From positions 3,100,001 through 3,164,000 of the forward strand of contig NZ_CP030840.1 in assembly GCF_003330725.1 (NCBI RefSeq): a DNA stretch of 64,000 bases, written 5' to 3'. Source of the stretch: Acidisarcina polymorpha (GTDB lineage: Bacteria; Acidobacteriota; Terriglobia; Terriglobales; Acidobacteriaceae). Positions within the stretch are counted from its first letter, which is position 1; every line of letters begins with the position of its first letter. The translations under genes were made by a program, and so were the position numbers. This document shows, piece by piece, positions 51,997 to 60,465 of the stretch. The notes below the pieces were generated by a model. It made no database searches. It was not told the DNA's origin and saw nothing but the letters and a program-made list of their open reading frames with translations.

Positions 51997-52257
51997 ATGC
52001 ACACACTGAAGGTTCTTTTGATCGGCTTCGCCGTTTTAGTAGTCTTCCTAGTTGCTGGTCGCTTAGCTGCGTCGTCAAGAGGAATGGCGATTGCGTCTCT
52101 GATCTTCATCCCTATTTGGTTTGTCGCAGCCGGTGTGAACCTTTATATCGGAGTGAACGAAGCAGGATATTCGTTCAATGAAGAGCTTCCGGTATTCCTG
52201 TTGTCCTTCTTGGTTCCGACGCTCTTCGCAATAACAATCTATTGGAAAGTTCGTTGA
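51997..52257 (+). CDS. Small membrane protein, two or three spans
   Basis: 86 residues from the ATG at 51997 (GGAAGG upstream; the frame is open from 51895 without a site). Hydrophobic segments LKVLLIGFAVLVVFLVAGRLA, IASLIFIPIWFVAAGVNLYIGV and LPVFLLSFLVPTLFAITIYWKV. Family not recognised. Close behind the TMEM175-like gene and probably in the same transcript. Confidence 0.7.
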   Translation: MHTLKVLLIGFAVLVVFLVAGRLAASSRGMAIASLIFIPIWFVAAGVNLYIGVNEAGYSFNEELPVFLLSFLVPTLFAITIYWKVR

Positions 52258-52299
52258 TTAAAACAAGCGTCATAGACATCGATATCGATGATATCGATC

Positions 52300-52410
52300 G
52301 TATTGGCTGGTGATGTTCTGACCATGTCATTGCTGGGTCTGCTAGCCACGTGGATCCCAGCGCAACGCGCCTTGTCGGTTGATCCATTGATCCTGCCGCG
52401 CAAGGAGTGA
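52300..52410 (+). pseudogene. ABC transporter permease (MacB/FtsX type), C-terminal remnant
   Basis: Reads VLAGDVLTMSLLGLLATWIPAQRALSVDPLILPRKE to a stop at 52410, the last transmembrane helix and tail of a MacB-like permease (usually W/Y-I-P-A-R-R-A-x-x-V-D-P). Nothing upstream belongs to such a gene. It is a deletion scar. Confidence 0.6.
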
Positions 52411-52576
52411 ATCCCCCTCAGCGCAAGAATAGCCCCGTGTCAGTGCAGATCATCGGGCGGATCTGTAACCGAGTCGTCGAGAAGGATGAATGCGGTATGC
52501 CCTCCACGTCGCTTTTCTGCTCTCGGATTCCCGTGATCAATGTCAGGTTCGGGCGCGGCCGGAGCTGAGATCGAAT

Positions 52577-52597
52577 TTGACAGCGACATCCTGTCAA
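52577..52597 (-). terminator. Hairpin after the PAS-GAF gene
   Basis: TTGACAG at 52577-52583 pairs perfectly with CTGTCAA at 52591-52597 around seven bases. It begins 12 bases after the minus-strand stop at 52609. No T-run, so a weak terminator candidate. Confidence 0.4.
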
Positions 52598-52608
52598 GTG
52601 ATTCAAGC

Positions 52609-53826
52609 CTAATGGCCGTCCTCCACTCTTCGCAAAGCTTCCTCGGCGCGACGAAGATCGGCGAGGCGGTCTCGTAGTTCTTCGCCGTAAATCTGCGCCC
52701 GCTCATAAAGCCGAGCGTTCTCGATGGCAGCGGCGGCAGGAATTGCAAGAGACCGAGCAAGCCGCAAATGCTCTTCTGACAAAGTTTCAGGCTTGGAATG
52801 TCCAAGCGAAAGCAGACCAAGGACCTCACCAGCAGCAAGCATTCGAATACCAAGCCATGACCGGGCGGGTGTCGCGTAACCCAGACGCCACGAATCGGGC
52901 TCGCGCAAAGTGTCCCGGATGATTATCCCTTCCGGGCTATAGAGAACCGCTTGCAGGATCGGGTGCTCCGACAAACGAAGAGTATTCGGCCATCCTGAAC
53001 TCCGTTGCTCCTTAGCTAGTCGGGATGCCTCGCGCACCAAGAAAAGCCGCGAGTCGGTCTCGAGCAGCAAGACCTGTACTTCCTCGTATGGGATCAAAGC
53101 TGCCAGCGTCTCAAATAAAGTATCGAGGACCGCATCCAGGCGGAGATTCTGCGTGAGTGCGAGCGTCGCCTTGCGAAGCGCGTCAGCTTCTTTCCAAGCA
53201 GATTGAGCCACCGCCAGACTCTGGCCGACGGCATCTTCTGCCCGCCGACGCTCTGTGACGTCCCGCAGAAATACCATGTGGCGACCGGGAAGGAAGTCAG
53301 CACTTGCGGTCAATTCGACAAAAAGAGCAGGATGATCTTTCCGAAGAAGCTGCAATTGCTCCCGATCGCTCTGCTCCGACAGTAGGCGCGCCCAGCACCG
53401 GTCGAACTCATTCGGACGGCAGAAGCGGGCGATGGAACTCCCGAGAATTTCCCTGCGAGGAATGCCGAACAACTGCAGGGCCGTTGGATTCGCGGCGCGG
53501 CACCTTGCGGACGCGTCGACAACCAAAATCGCATCCGGTGCACTATCAAAGATCGACCGATATTCGAGGTCCCTTCTCAGAAGGCGTTCATTTGTTTGCA
53601 TGTACACGGAGCGAGCAAGATGGAGAAAGCGCGCGTGCAAAATGAGAACCGAACAAACGGCAACACCGGCAAGACCGAGCATCGCCCGGCCAAATATCGC
53701 TCCGTGTAGTGCGACGGCGGAAAAGAACAGAATGAGGGCGATTGTCACCACAACAAATGAGGCGCTCTTCCACACCCCAGTCGTGCGCGAAGAACCACGT
53801 TGATCGTTGGTGGCGATCTGTGCCAT
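52609..53826 (-). CDS. Membrane PAS-GAF sensor protein lacking an output domain
   Basis: 405 residues from the ATG at 53826 (an in-frame start 24 codons earlier has no better site). Two membrane spans (SFVVVTIALILFFSAVALHGA, LAGVAVCSVLILHARFLHLA), a PAS domain (RSIFDSAPDAILVVDASARCRAANPTALQLFGI to VFLRDVTERRRAED), then GAF (LDAVLDTLFETLAALIPYEEVQVLLLE to LAIPAAAAIENARLYERA) and a short coil that ends EEALRRVEDGH. No kinase, GGDEF or phosphatase domain follows. The reading frame after the stop does not restore one. Confidence 0.8.
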   Translation of the reverse strand: MAQIATNDQRGSSRTTGVWKSASFVVVTIALILFFSAVALHGAIFGRAMLGLAGVAVCSVLILHARFLHLARSVYMQTNERLLRRDLEYRSIFDSAPDAILVVDASARCRAANPTALQLFGIPRREILGSSIARFCRPNEFDRCWARLLSEQSDREQLQLLRKDHPALFVELTASADFLPGRHMVFLRDVTERRRAEDAVGQSLAVAQSAWKEADALRKATLALTQNLRLDAVLDTLFETLAALIPYEEVQVLLLETDSRLFLVREASRLAKEQRSSGWPNTLRLSEHPILQAVLYSPEGIIIRDTLREPDSWRLGYATPARSWLGIRMLAAGEVLGLLSLGHSKPETLSEEHLRLARSLAIPAAAAIENARLYERAQIYGEELRDRLADLRRAEEALRRVEDGH

Positions 53827-54451
53827 ATCGCTGAGCCGTCCGATAGCCCTTCTGAGGTGGGGACCCTCCACAGAATGCTTGCTATCCCATTGTCCCACTG
53901 CTATTCAGTGCGGCGCATTTCTTTGCAAGCACGACTATTCCGATTTTCCAGCAGCACTTCAACATGCCTGACTTGGCGGCGATTGCAGCACGGGACACCT
54001 GGAACTCTCACCGCATTCCCTTGGCGAGCGCCACTCCGATGGCTCTCAGAGATGCGGGTTTAGACACTCGTCGATTATAGAAGGTCCTATTTGTCAAGAT
54101 GCCTGTCTTGCCCGATGTTAAACAGACGTTTCTCAAGCGGTTAACGGTCTTGGATCGGCGGAGGGTGAAGTCCGGCGCTGCCAACCATACCTACGCCATC
54201 TGTCCATTCCGCACTTCAAACCCGAAGTGGCGGAGGCTTTCACGCAGGAAAGCATCACGGCCCGTCACCCAGCCTCGTCGCCGGTTCGCCTACAAGAAAG
54301 TCGCATTCTCCGCATTCCGATGCTATGGAGTGACCCCAAACGCATCTTTACCATCGGCGATAGACGAGATTTCTATCCGGGAATGTTGACCACGCGCAAA
54401 TTGGTCATCTCACGGCCAGATGGCTACAAAAGCAAGTAACCTAGCCGTTGA
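53827..54451. other. Intergenic stretch without recognised gene
   Basis: The plus strand near 54227-54439 is open and ends RRDFYPGMLTTRKLVISRPDGYKSK, which looks protein-like but has no start site and no family I recognise; possibly a gene tail. Nothing else is seen. Confidence 0.35.
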
Positions 54452-56476
54452 TTAGTTGCTGGTGGGAGTTATCGAGAGATTGTCGAATTGATTAGTGTCA
54501 TAGTCGGTAAACCCCAGCCCGATCTGACCGGTCTGGTATGGAGTATCGGTAAGCGTCGTCACTTTATCTCCGTCGAGATAAGCCGCGATCTGGGCCTTGT
54601 TGAAGGACAAGCGGTATGTATGCCAAGACCCGACACCGATAGGAGCGACCGATCCTTCAGCCAAATCCGTGTGCCTGCCCTGCGTGTCGGTCTTGAAAAG
54701 ACTCCAACTGCCCGTATCCGACACGCGGAAGTAATAGCCCTGTTGATGGGACTGCGGGCGCTCTTGGATGCCCGCACGGCCGATCAGTTCGACCGTGCCG
54801 GGTTTGGTAAGAATGGCATCGACACTTAGCGCGTAGTTCTCCCACGACGGATCGCCGAGCAGCGTGAAAGCGTCGCTATCGTCTTGCCATTCGATCGGCT
54901 TGACGCTGTCCATCAGCTGCAGGCACTTGCCCGGCCGACCCGCGGCGCATCGCTGTATCTCAAAAGAGCCCTGCATGTCGGACAGATAACGCGCCTCCTG
55001 ACCCACCTGATATCCATCGAAGTTATCGGAGTACGGCAGCTTTAGCTCGCTTGGCGGCGGAGTTGTCGCAGCTCCTTTGCCGGCGCCAGTCACGGTGCTA
55101 AACGTATAAATGTAGCCGGACAGGAGCTTAAACTGATAGCGGCCCCTCTCGTCTGGATTGAGATCGGGCAGATGAACAAAGAAGTCCTGGTCGGACTTCC
55201 CCTGGATGTTCGTCGCCCACACTTGCACGGGCTTCTTCGCCGGATTTCCGCTGACGCTGAATGTCAGCAGCGACGGCCCTTTGGCCGCCGCGGTCTCGAC
55301 AATGGTGCTGTAATCGGCTCCATCAGGGGATCTCAGTGTGATGTAGCTCCCGTTCGCGCCGTCGCCGCCCAGATAACCGCTTGCGCTGTTGAGGAATTGC
55401 CAACCTGGCTGCGTGAATTGAGTCACGTGGGCCGTCGCCCACAGACTCGTTCCGATACTGTAATTCCCCGACCAAGGCTGCGAAGCCACCATCAACCCCA
55501 CCGTCGGATAGGGCAGATTGGACGTAATCGCGGCGATGAGCGGCCAGTTCAAGAAACCGGTCATCTTGGCATCCACATATCCGCGAATGATCGCGCGAAT
55601 CAGTGGTCCCGTTCCGCTGTTGTCGTCCTGTGAGCCGCTTTCACTGTCCCACAGCGGCTTGTGCGTCGCGAGGGCTTCCGGGGTGGAATGGCAGTGGTTC
55701 GCGTTGCCGCCATCGCCCCCTTCGCAGGAATAATGGGCGGCGACAATGTCGATGGATCTGGCAAACTCCGCATCCCTGACCATCTCTTTGGCTTCATCCC
55801 AATCCGAGTCGTCTCCCACCACCTGGGTCGCGTAGTGCTTCGCGGCCAGGGCGGCATGCAGGTCCTCATACCAAAGCTTGTTGAATCCTCTCTCGTTCCA
55901 GCCCCCGAGATAATCGATCTTCAGGCCGTGCGATTGCGCGCAATCCATCCAGGTCATAAAGTAGTCAATTGTGTCTTTCGACCAGAAGTTGCTGCCATAG
56001 TCGATCCAACCTGGCGCGGTCCAGGCCAGACCGTACAGCTTGATGTTTGGGTTGCGTAACTTGGCCTGCTCCGCCAGCCAGAACTCGTATCCGGCGTTGC
56101 AGTTCACCGTGCCGCGCGTGTGTTCGATACTGGGTTCGGAACCGTCTGTGGAGTTGGCATCGCCGCCGATCTCCAACTTTAAGATCTGCAGCGCTGCACC
56201 ATAGCCGGGCTTGAAGAGGTAATCGAGAATCTGGTCGCGCTGTGCTGGAGGATAATCGATCAGCAACCGAGAATTGCCCCCGCCGCCGCTGATGGCGCCC
56301 ACCCCCCCGTAGACCTCGCCGCTCTCAGCTGTCTCGACATGGACTTGCGTGCTAACCCGCTGCGCCGTCTCTCCAGCGGTTGGCGCTGTTTGTTGCGAAG
56401 TGGCCGCGTTGACCTGCGGCGCAACCGCGATCGCCAGCGACATCACAAGAACAACTCCGGCACGCAGACCTTTCAT
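54452..56476 (-). CDS. Glycoside hydrolase family 59, galactosylceramidase-like
   Basis: 674 residues with a signal peptide (GLRAGVVLVMSLAIAVAPQVNA). The GH59 fold is clear: GVGAISGGGGNSRLLIDYPPAQRDQILDYLFKP, LKLEIGGDANSTDGSEPSIEHTRG, PNIKLYGLAWTAPGWI, acid Glu in YLGGWNERGFN, nucleophile Glu in LWDSESGSQDD. A C-terminal lectin-like domain (SFEIQRCAAGRPGKCLQL to YDTNQFDNLSI) follows as in animal galactocerebrosidase. It cleaves terminal beta-galactose. Secreted. Two LacI-type palindromes lie upstream at 56719 and 56775. Confidence 0.9.
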   Translation of the reverse strand: MKGLRAGVVLVMSLAIAVAPQVNAATSQQTAPTAGETAQRVSTQVHVETAESGEVYGGVGAISGGGGNSRLLIDYPPAQRDQILDYLFKPGYGAALQILKLEIGGDANSTDGSEPSIEHTRGTVNCNAGYEFWLAEQAKLRNPNIKLYGLAWTAPGWIDYGSNFWSKDTIDYFMTWMDCAQSHGLKIDYLGGWNERGFNKLWYEDLHAALAAKHYATQVVGDDSDWDEAKEMVRDAEFARSIDIVAAHYSCEGGDGGNANHCHSTPEALATHKPLWDSESGSQDDNSGTGPLIRAIIRGYVDAKMTGFLNWPLIAAITSNLPYPTVGLMVASQPWSGNYSIGTSLWATAHVTQFTQPGWQFLNSASGYLGGDGANGSYITLRSPDGADYSTIVETAAAKGPSLLTFSVSGNPAKKPVQVWATNIQGKSDQDFFVHLPDLNPDERGRYQFKLLSGYIYTFSTVTGAGKGAATTPPPSELKLPYSDNFDGYQVGQEARYLSDMQGSFEIQRCAAGRPGKCLQLMDSVKPIEWQDDSDAFTLLGDPSWENYALSVDAILTKPGTVELIGRAGIQERPQSHQQGYYFRVSDTGSWSLFKTDTQGRHTDLAEGSVAPIGVGSWHTYRLSFNKAQIAAYLDGDKVTTLTDTPYQTGQIGLGFTDYDTNQFDNLSITPTSN

Positions 56477-56718
56477 TGCTTCCTATCCTCCTACCGCATG
56501 ACCGGCTGCGATTCGACTACTTTTCAGGACAGCTTTAACTGCGAATGTGCGCGTAGTAATGGTCTCGCGTATGTCACCGGCGGCTGCGCAGCCCCCAAGC
56601 ATTGCGTCGAAGTTTCATCTATTCAACCCCACACTGCTACTGAAGTATTTTCTGGAATGCGCAGCCCATCGCTCATCGGTTGGCGTCTATTGACAACGCA
56701 TACGGCTCCTTGCTGAAA

Positions 56719-56732
56719 CGATAACGTTTTCA
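56719..56732. promoter_or_regulatory. Weak LacI-type palindrome before the GH59 gene
   Basis: On the minus strand TGAAAACGTTATCG, sharing the AACGTT centre with the strong site but with weaker flanks. A possible auxiliary site 43 bp from the next copy. Confidence 0.45.
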
Positions 56733-56774
56733 CTGAGTCGTAGGTCGAAAGTCCGTTTTTTGGCCCAACTTAAA

Positions 56775-56788
56775 TGACAACGTTGTCT
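56775..56788. promoter_or_regulatory. LacI-type operator (copy 4), upstream of GH59
   Basis: TGACAACGTTGTCT: the inner 12 bases are identical to copies 1 and 2. It lies 299 bases before the GH59 start, which implies a long leader or a missed gene between; a minus-strand ORF at 56843-57121 starts further out and does not explain it. Confidence 0.7.
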
Positions 56789-57165
56789 TCTGCCGACTAG
56801 ACTATCTCTTTTGGTTCGCCGAGATCAATCAGAATAACTAGCTTAACAGCGGCAAGGCGGCCTAACGGCACACCTGGAGGAAAACACGAGAACTCCACCC
56901 GGCCCCTCCGGCCCGACGATCCACCCGTCGACAGTCACGATAAAGTGCTTCGATCGAATCTCTGGAAAAACGGGAGGCAGGTCAGCCTTGGGCGGCCAAT
57001 CCATTTTGATTTTCCCGGGACGGGTGATGAAGACAAGGATGCAACTTGTCTTACGTATACTAAAGTAGTCGATTGTGCTGCCGTTGCGTGTAGGTAGTTC
57101 GCAAGTCTTACTCGTATGCACCGAATGCCGCGACTTTCCAAGCCAGTTGGAGGAATCGATCCGGG
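56789..57165. other. Intergenic stretch without recognised gene
   Basis: Minus-strand ORF 56843-57121 reads GKIKMDWPPKADLPPVFPEI, proline-rich and of no family I know, without a clear ribosome site. Not called. Confidence 0.35.
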
Positions 57166-58419
57166 ATGCGAAGTGGAGCAGCCGCTCTCTCGGCCTTCCT
57201 TATTTCTATAGCTGCCTGTACTCTGTGCGGGCAAATCGCTCCGCAAAAGCCAGCCTCCGATAGCCTGAGCCTCGCGACTCCAGACAGGCTGGAGGATCCG
57301 GGATGGTGGCCGACGAAGGGCGACTCCTCCAGAAGGCAATATGTTGGCGTGGCAACCTGCTCCGGCTGCCATGTGGACCTGGCGGCCATTCAGAAGACGA
57401 CCCCAATGCATCACGCGGGTGTCAGGGCACTTGATTCGAAAATCCTGCAAGCGCGCCCACCACTAACCTACGAGGAATCGAAGTATCACTCCACGTTATC
57501 GCTAGTCCCCGGCGATGGAGTGAAATTTTCAGTCAACGACGGAACCGGTGCGGTCTCTCAGCGTGCGGAGTGGGCGTTTGGGATGGGCAAGGTGGGGCAA
57601 ACCTTTCTGCTTGAAAAGGACGGAGTTTTCACCGAGGGGCGGTTGAGCTACTATAGCGCGCTCGGTGCGCTCGGGGTGACCACCGGGCAACCACTTAATG
57701 CGCCGTCTTCGCTGGAAGGAGCACTCGGCCGCACTCTGGATTCCGCGACGACCCAACGCTGCTTTAGTTGCCACACCACCGCAGCGGTCGCTTCCAACAA
57801 ATTTGAACCCAACAAGGCAACACCGGGCGTTATGTGCGAGGCCTGCCACGGCGCGGGGGCTCAACACGTCGCGGCGGTGTCCACTGGCCATGCCGACCTT
57901 GCCTCGGCGGCAATCTTTAACCCGGCCCGGCTCTCTCCAATTGACTCGGTCGATTTTTGCGGCTCCTGCCATCGCACATGGGCCGACGTAGCGATGGAAA
58001 TGCCCGCAAATATCGGCCTTATTAGCGTGCGATTTCAGCCTTACCGGCTTGAGGAGAGTCGCTGTTGGGGGGAAAACGGCGATTTCCGCATTACCTGCGT
58101 GGCCTGTCATGACCCTCATCGCCCGTTAGAGCGCGAGCTGCGCTCGTATGATTGTAGATGTCTTGCATGTCATGGAACCAAAGGCCACTCCGAAGCGAAG
58201 CTGGATAGAGCTTGCAAAGTGAGCGCCGATACTGCGCTTCATGTCACATGCCGAAATACGAGGTGCCGCAAACTCACGCGATTTTCACCGACCATTACAT
58301 CCGCGTCGTTCGCACCGGCGAAGGCTTTCCGCCTTAGCAATTTCAATCTACTGATCCGCCGATTGCGGAGCCTCCTGAACGGCGATGACCGCCCTTGCCC
58401 GATGCTCTTGGGCGAGTGA
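57166..58419 (+). CDS. Multihaem c-type cytochrome, frameshifted near the 3' end
   Basis: 417 residues as read. Signal peptide AALSAFLISIAACTLCG. Haem sites in frame: CSGCH, CFSCH, CEACH, CGSCH, CVACH and CLACH. The frame then breaks near 58222: the next frame gives CASCHMPKYEVPQTHAIFTDHYIRVVR, a seventh haem site plus a closing domain, and stops at 58337. The last 60 or so residues as read are therefore noise, and the overlap with the convergent TPR gene is an artefact. A periplasmic electron carrier, probably linked to the TPR gene in function. Confidence 0.8.
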   Translation: MRSGAAALSAFLISIAACTLCGQIAPQKPASDSLSLATPDRLEDPGWWPTKGDSSRRQYVGVATCSGCHVDLAAIQKTTPMHHAGVRALDSKILQARPPLTYEESKYHSTLSLVPGDGVKFSVNDGTGAVSQRAEWAFGMGKVGQTFLLEKDGVFTEGRLSYYSALGALGVTTGQPLNAPSSLEGALGRTLDSATTQRCFSCHTTAAVASNKFEPNKATPGVMCEACHGAGAQHVAAVSTGHADLASAAIFNPARLSPIDSVDFCGSCHRTWADVAMEMPANIGLISVRFQPYRLEESRCWGENGDFRITCVACHDPHRPLERELRSYDCRCLACHGTKGHSEAKLDRACKVSADTALHVTCRNTRCRKLTRFSPTITSASFAPAKAFRLSNFNLLIRRLRSLLNGDDRPCPMLLGE

Positions 58420-60282
58420 CTTGGCCTGCTCCATAGCCGCCGCCGCGGCCCCGGTATCGCCCGTCTGACGATAAAGACGCGCTAACTGATAATGAAAACT
58501 TCCATCCTCGTCCGCATCGAGACCAAGCTTCAGGTTCGCAATTGCCTCGGGGACGCGGCCGAGTCCGGCATAGACCTGTCCAAGCAACGCATGCGCCTGC
58601 GGCAACAATTGGGGTTTTCCGCTCAGGCTCTTTTGAAGCGGAGCTTCCGCCTCCTGATACTTACGCTGGGCAACCAGCGCCTCGCCGAACAAGAGGTTTA
58701 ATTCGGGATCGTTGGGGTTCAACGACAGAGCGGCTGTCGCTGTCTTGACGGCGTCTTCGATCTTCCCGTCAAACAGATAAGCGGATGTCAGTCCATGTAG
58801 CGCCGCAGGATCGTTCGGCGCCTCGTCCAGCGCCAACTTGTATTCGGAGATGGCTTCGTCATAGTGATGACGTTGCCGGTCCATATCGCCTAACAGAAGG
58901 TGGGTTTGCGGCGAATCCGGGGCAATGCTTTGGAAGCGCTCCAGTGCCTCGACCGCGAGCCGTTGATCCGCGCGGATCGACCAATATAAAACTTCCGGAT
59001 CAGCGGGTAGTTTGGCTCCCGCAAGTCGCGCTGCCGTTGTCGCTGCGAGGTAGTCTCCGGTCATGTAGGAGCATTTGGCGGCGAGAAGCAATTCGGCACT
59101 TGGGTGTTGCCCGGCAGACGAGCCGATCCACCTGGCGCACTCGCGATAATGACCACCCTGATAAGCCGCGAGCGCTTTTCCACGCTGCACCGAAGGCGAC
59201 TGTGATGGGACCGTCTCTCGAGACCCCCTGTTTTCGGCTCTAGAGTCTTTCTCTCTCAGTTGGCGTAAAAGTGCGTCGAGAAAGTCTCGCGACTGTCCGT
59301 CGACCTGAATTTTTCTTGCAGCGACGGCGCTTGCCAGCTCTTCCCTCTGGTCCGCAGAGAGCATTTCCAGCATTGGGGATAGATTCGAGGTTGTATATCC
59401 AGGATCGCCGCTCCAAGATTGTTCGAGTTCCTGGAGCCCCTCATTCTGCCGCGACGCAGCGAAGTCTATTTCCGCCATACCCAGGTATGGCGAATTGCAT
59501 TCGGGATAAAGTTTCTTTTCGGATTGGAATTGTTCCATCGCCTCAGAGGCTTTGCCTTGCCGCAGGTAGACAAAGCCGAGCGCGGAATGAAGGCACGGTG
59601 GCTGAGGCTGCACGTCGAGGGCGCCCACGTACTGTGTAGCGGCTTCAACATACCGGCGTTGTTCCGCGAGCGATTCCGCAAATAAAGCCTTGCTATAGCC
59701 GCTTGGAGGAGTGATTTCGGCCAGCGTTCGTGAGTCCTTTTCCAGATTTGACAGGTATGCCATTCCTGCATCAAACCATGCCCTGCCGTTTTCCGGGTCG
59801 AGCAGCAACGCTTTGCGGTATGCGTTCGTCGCTTCCGCATAATCTTTCAGCGAGACCTCCGCGCGCCCGAGCGCGAGTAGAGGCTGGGGATCGGAACCGT
59901 TCAGCTTTTCGGCCTTCTGCAGATATGGAAGTGCTTCCTTGGGGCGGTCTAACCGCAGCTCGTCGAGGCCGAGAAACAAAAAAGGAGAGTAGAGCGACGA
60001 ATTTAAACGGATCGCAGATGCCAGATCCTTTGCTGCCGCTTGATATTGATGAGCTTCGTACTCCATGATCCCCAAGTTCGCCCAAAGTTCCGGCGTGTCC
60101 GGACGGACTTTGACGGCAGCCCGATAGTCTTCTGCGGCGGCGGCGAAATCCTGACGCTCCTGCGCTTCCTGGGCTGAGGTTAAGAGGGGGTCTACATCGG
60201 TCTGACAGAAACTAGGCATAACCATCGCCAAGCAATAAAAAGCGAGACAGAGACTAAGCCATCTGGGGGTATTCCGCTGCAT
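58348..60282 (-). CDS. Exported TPR-repeat protein
   Basis: 644 residues. Signal peptide WLSLCLAFYCLAMVMPSFCQ, then about a dozen tetratricopeptide repeats, for example AAEDYRAAVKVRPDTPELWANLGIMEYEAHQYQAAAKDLASAIRLN and EAISEYKLALDEAPNDPAALHGLTSAYLFDGKIEDAVKTATAALSLNPNDPELNL, with a gap in the repeat pattern at about 330-370. A scaffold for protein contacts in the periplasm. Similar TPR proteins lie beside multihaem cytochromes in other acidobacteria (from general knowledge). Confidence 0.87.
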   Translation of the reverse strand: MQRNTPRWLSLCLAFYCLAMVMPSFCQTDVDPLLTSAQEAQERQDFAAAAEDYRAAVKVRPDTPELWANLGIMEYEAHQYQAAAKDLASAIRLNSSLYSPFLFLGLDELRLDRPKEALPYLQKAEKLNGSDPQPLLALGRAEVSLKDYAEATNAYRKALLLDPENGRAWFDAGMAYLSNLEKDSRTLAEITPPSGYSKALFAESLAEQRRYVEAATQYVGALDVQPQPPCLHSALGFVYLRQGKASEAMEQFQSEKKLYPECNSPYLGMAEIDFAASRQNEGLQELEQSWSGDPGYTTSNLSPMLEMLSADQREELASAVAARKIQVDGQSRDFLDALLRQLREKDSRAENRGSRETVPSQSPSVQRGKALAAYQGGHYRECARWIGSSAGQHPSAELLLAAKCSYMTGDYLAATTAARLAGAKLPADPEVLYWSIRADQRLAVEALERFQSIAPDSPQTHLLLGDMDRQRHHYDEAISEYKLALDEAPNDPAALHGLTSAYLFDGKIEDAVKTATAALSLNPNDPELNLLFGEALVAQRKYQEAEAPLQKSLSGKPQLLPQAHALLGQVYAGLGRVPEAIANLKLGLDADEDGSFHYQLARLYRQTGDTGAAAAAMEQAKSLAQEHRARAVIAVQEAPQSADQ

Positions 60283-60465
60283 GTTTTGGTAAGAAGCCGC
60301 TGTTTCGGCCGTCCTCCAGATTATCTCTCATGAAAGACATAAATGTTAGCTCATTACGACAAGAACCACGTCGGAATCTGACGAAAGGAGAGGCTCGCTG
60401 GAAGTCCCAATACCAAGTTGGGCGGTCTGCGACCTAACGAATGTCCGACTTCGCAAGTCGCCGGC

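Noticed and set aside
52271-52305. Repeated ATCGAT units
   Set aside because: Short simple repeat without spacers or dyad organisation; not a CRISPR or clear binding array.
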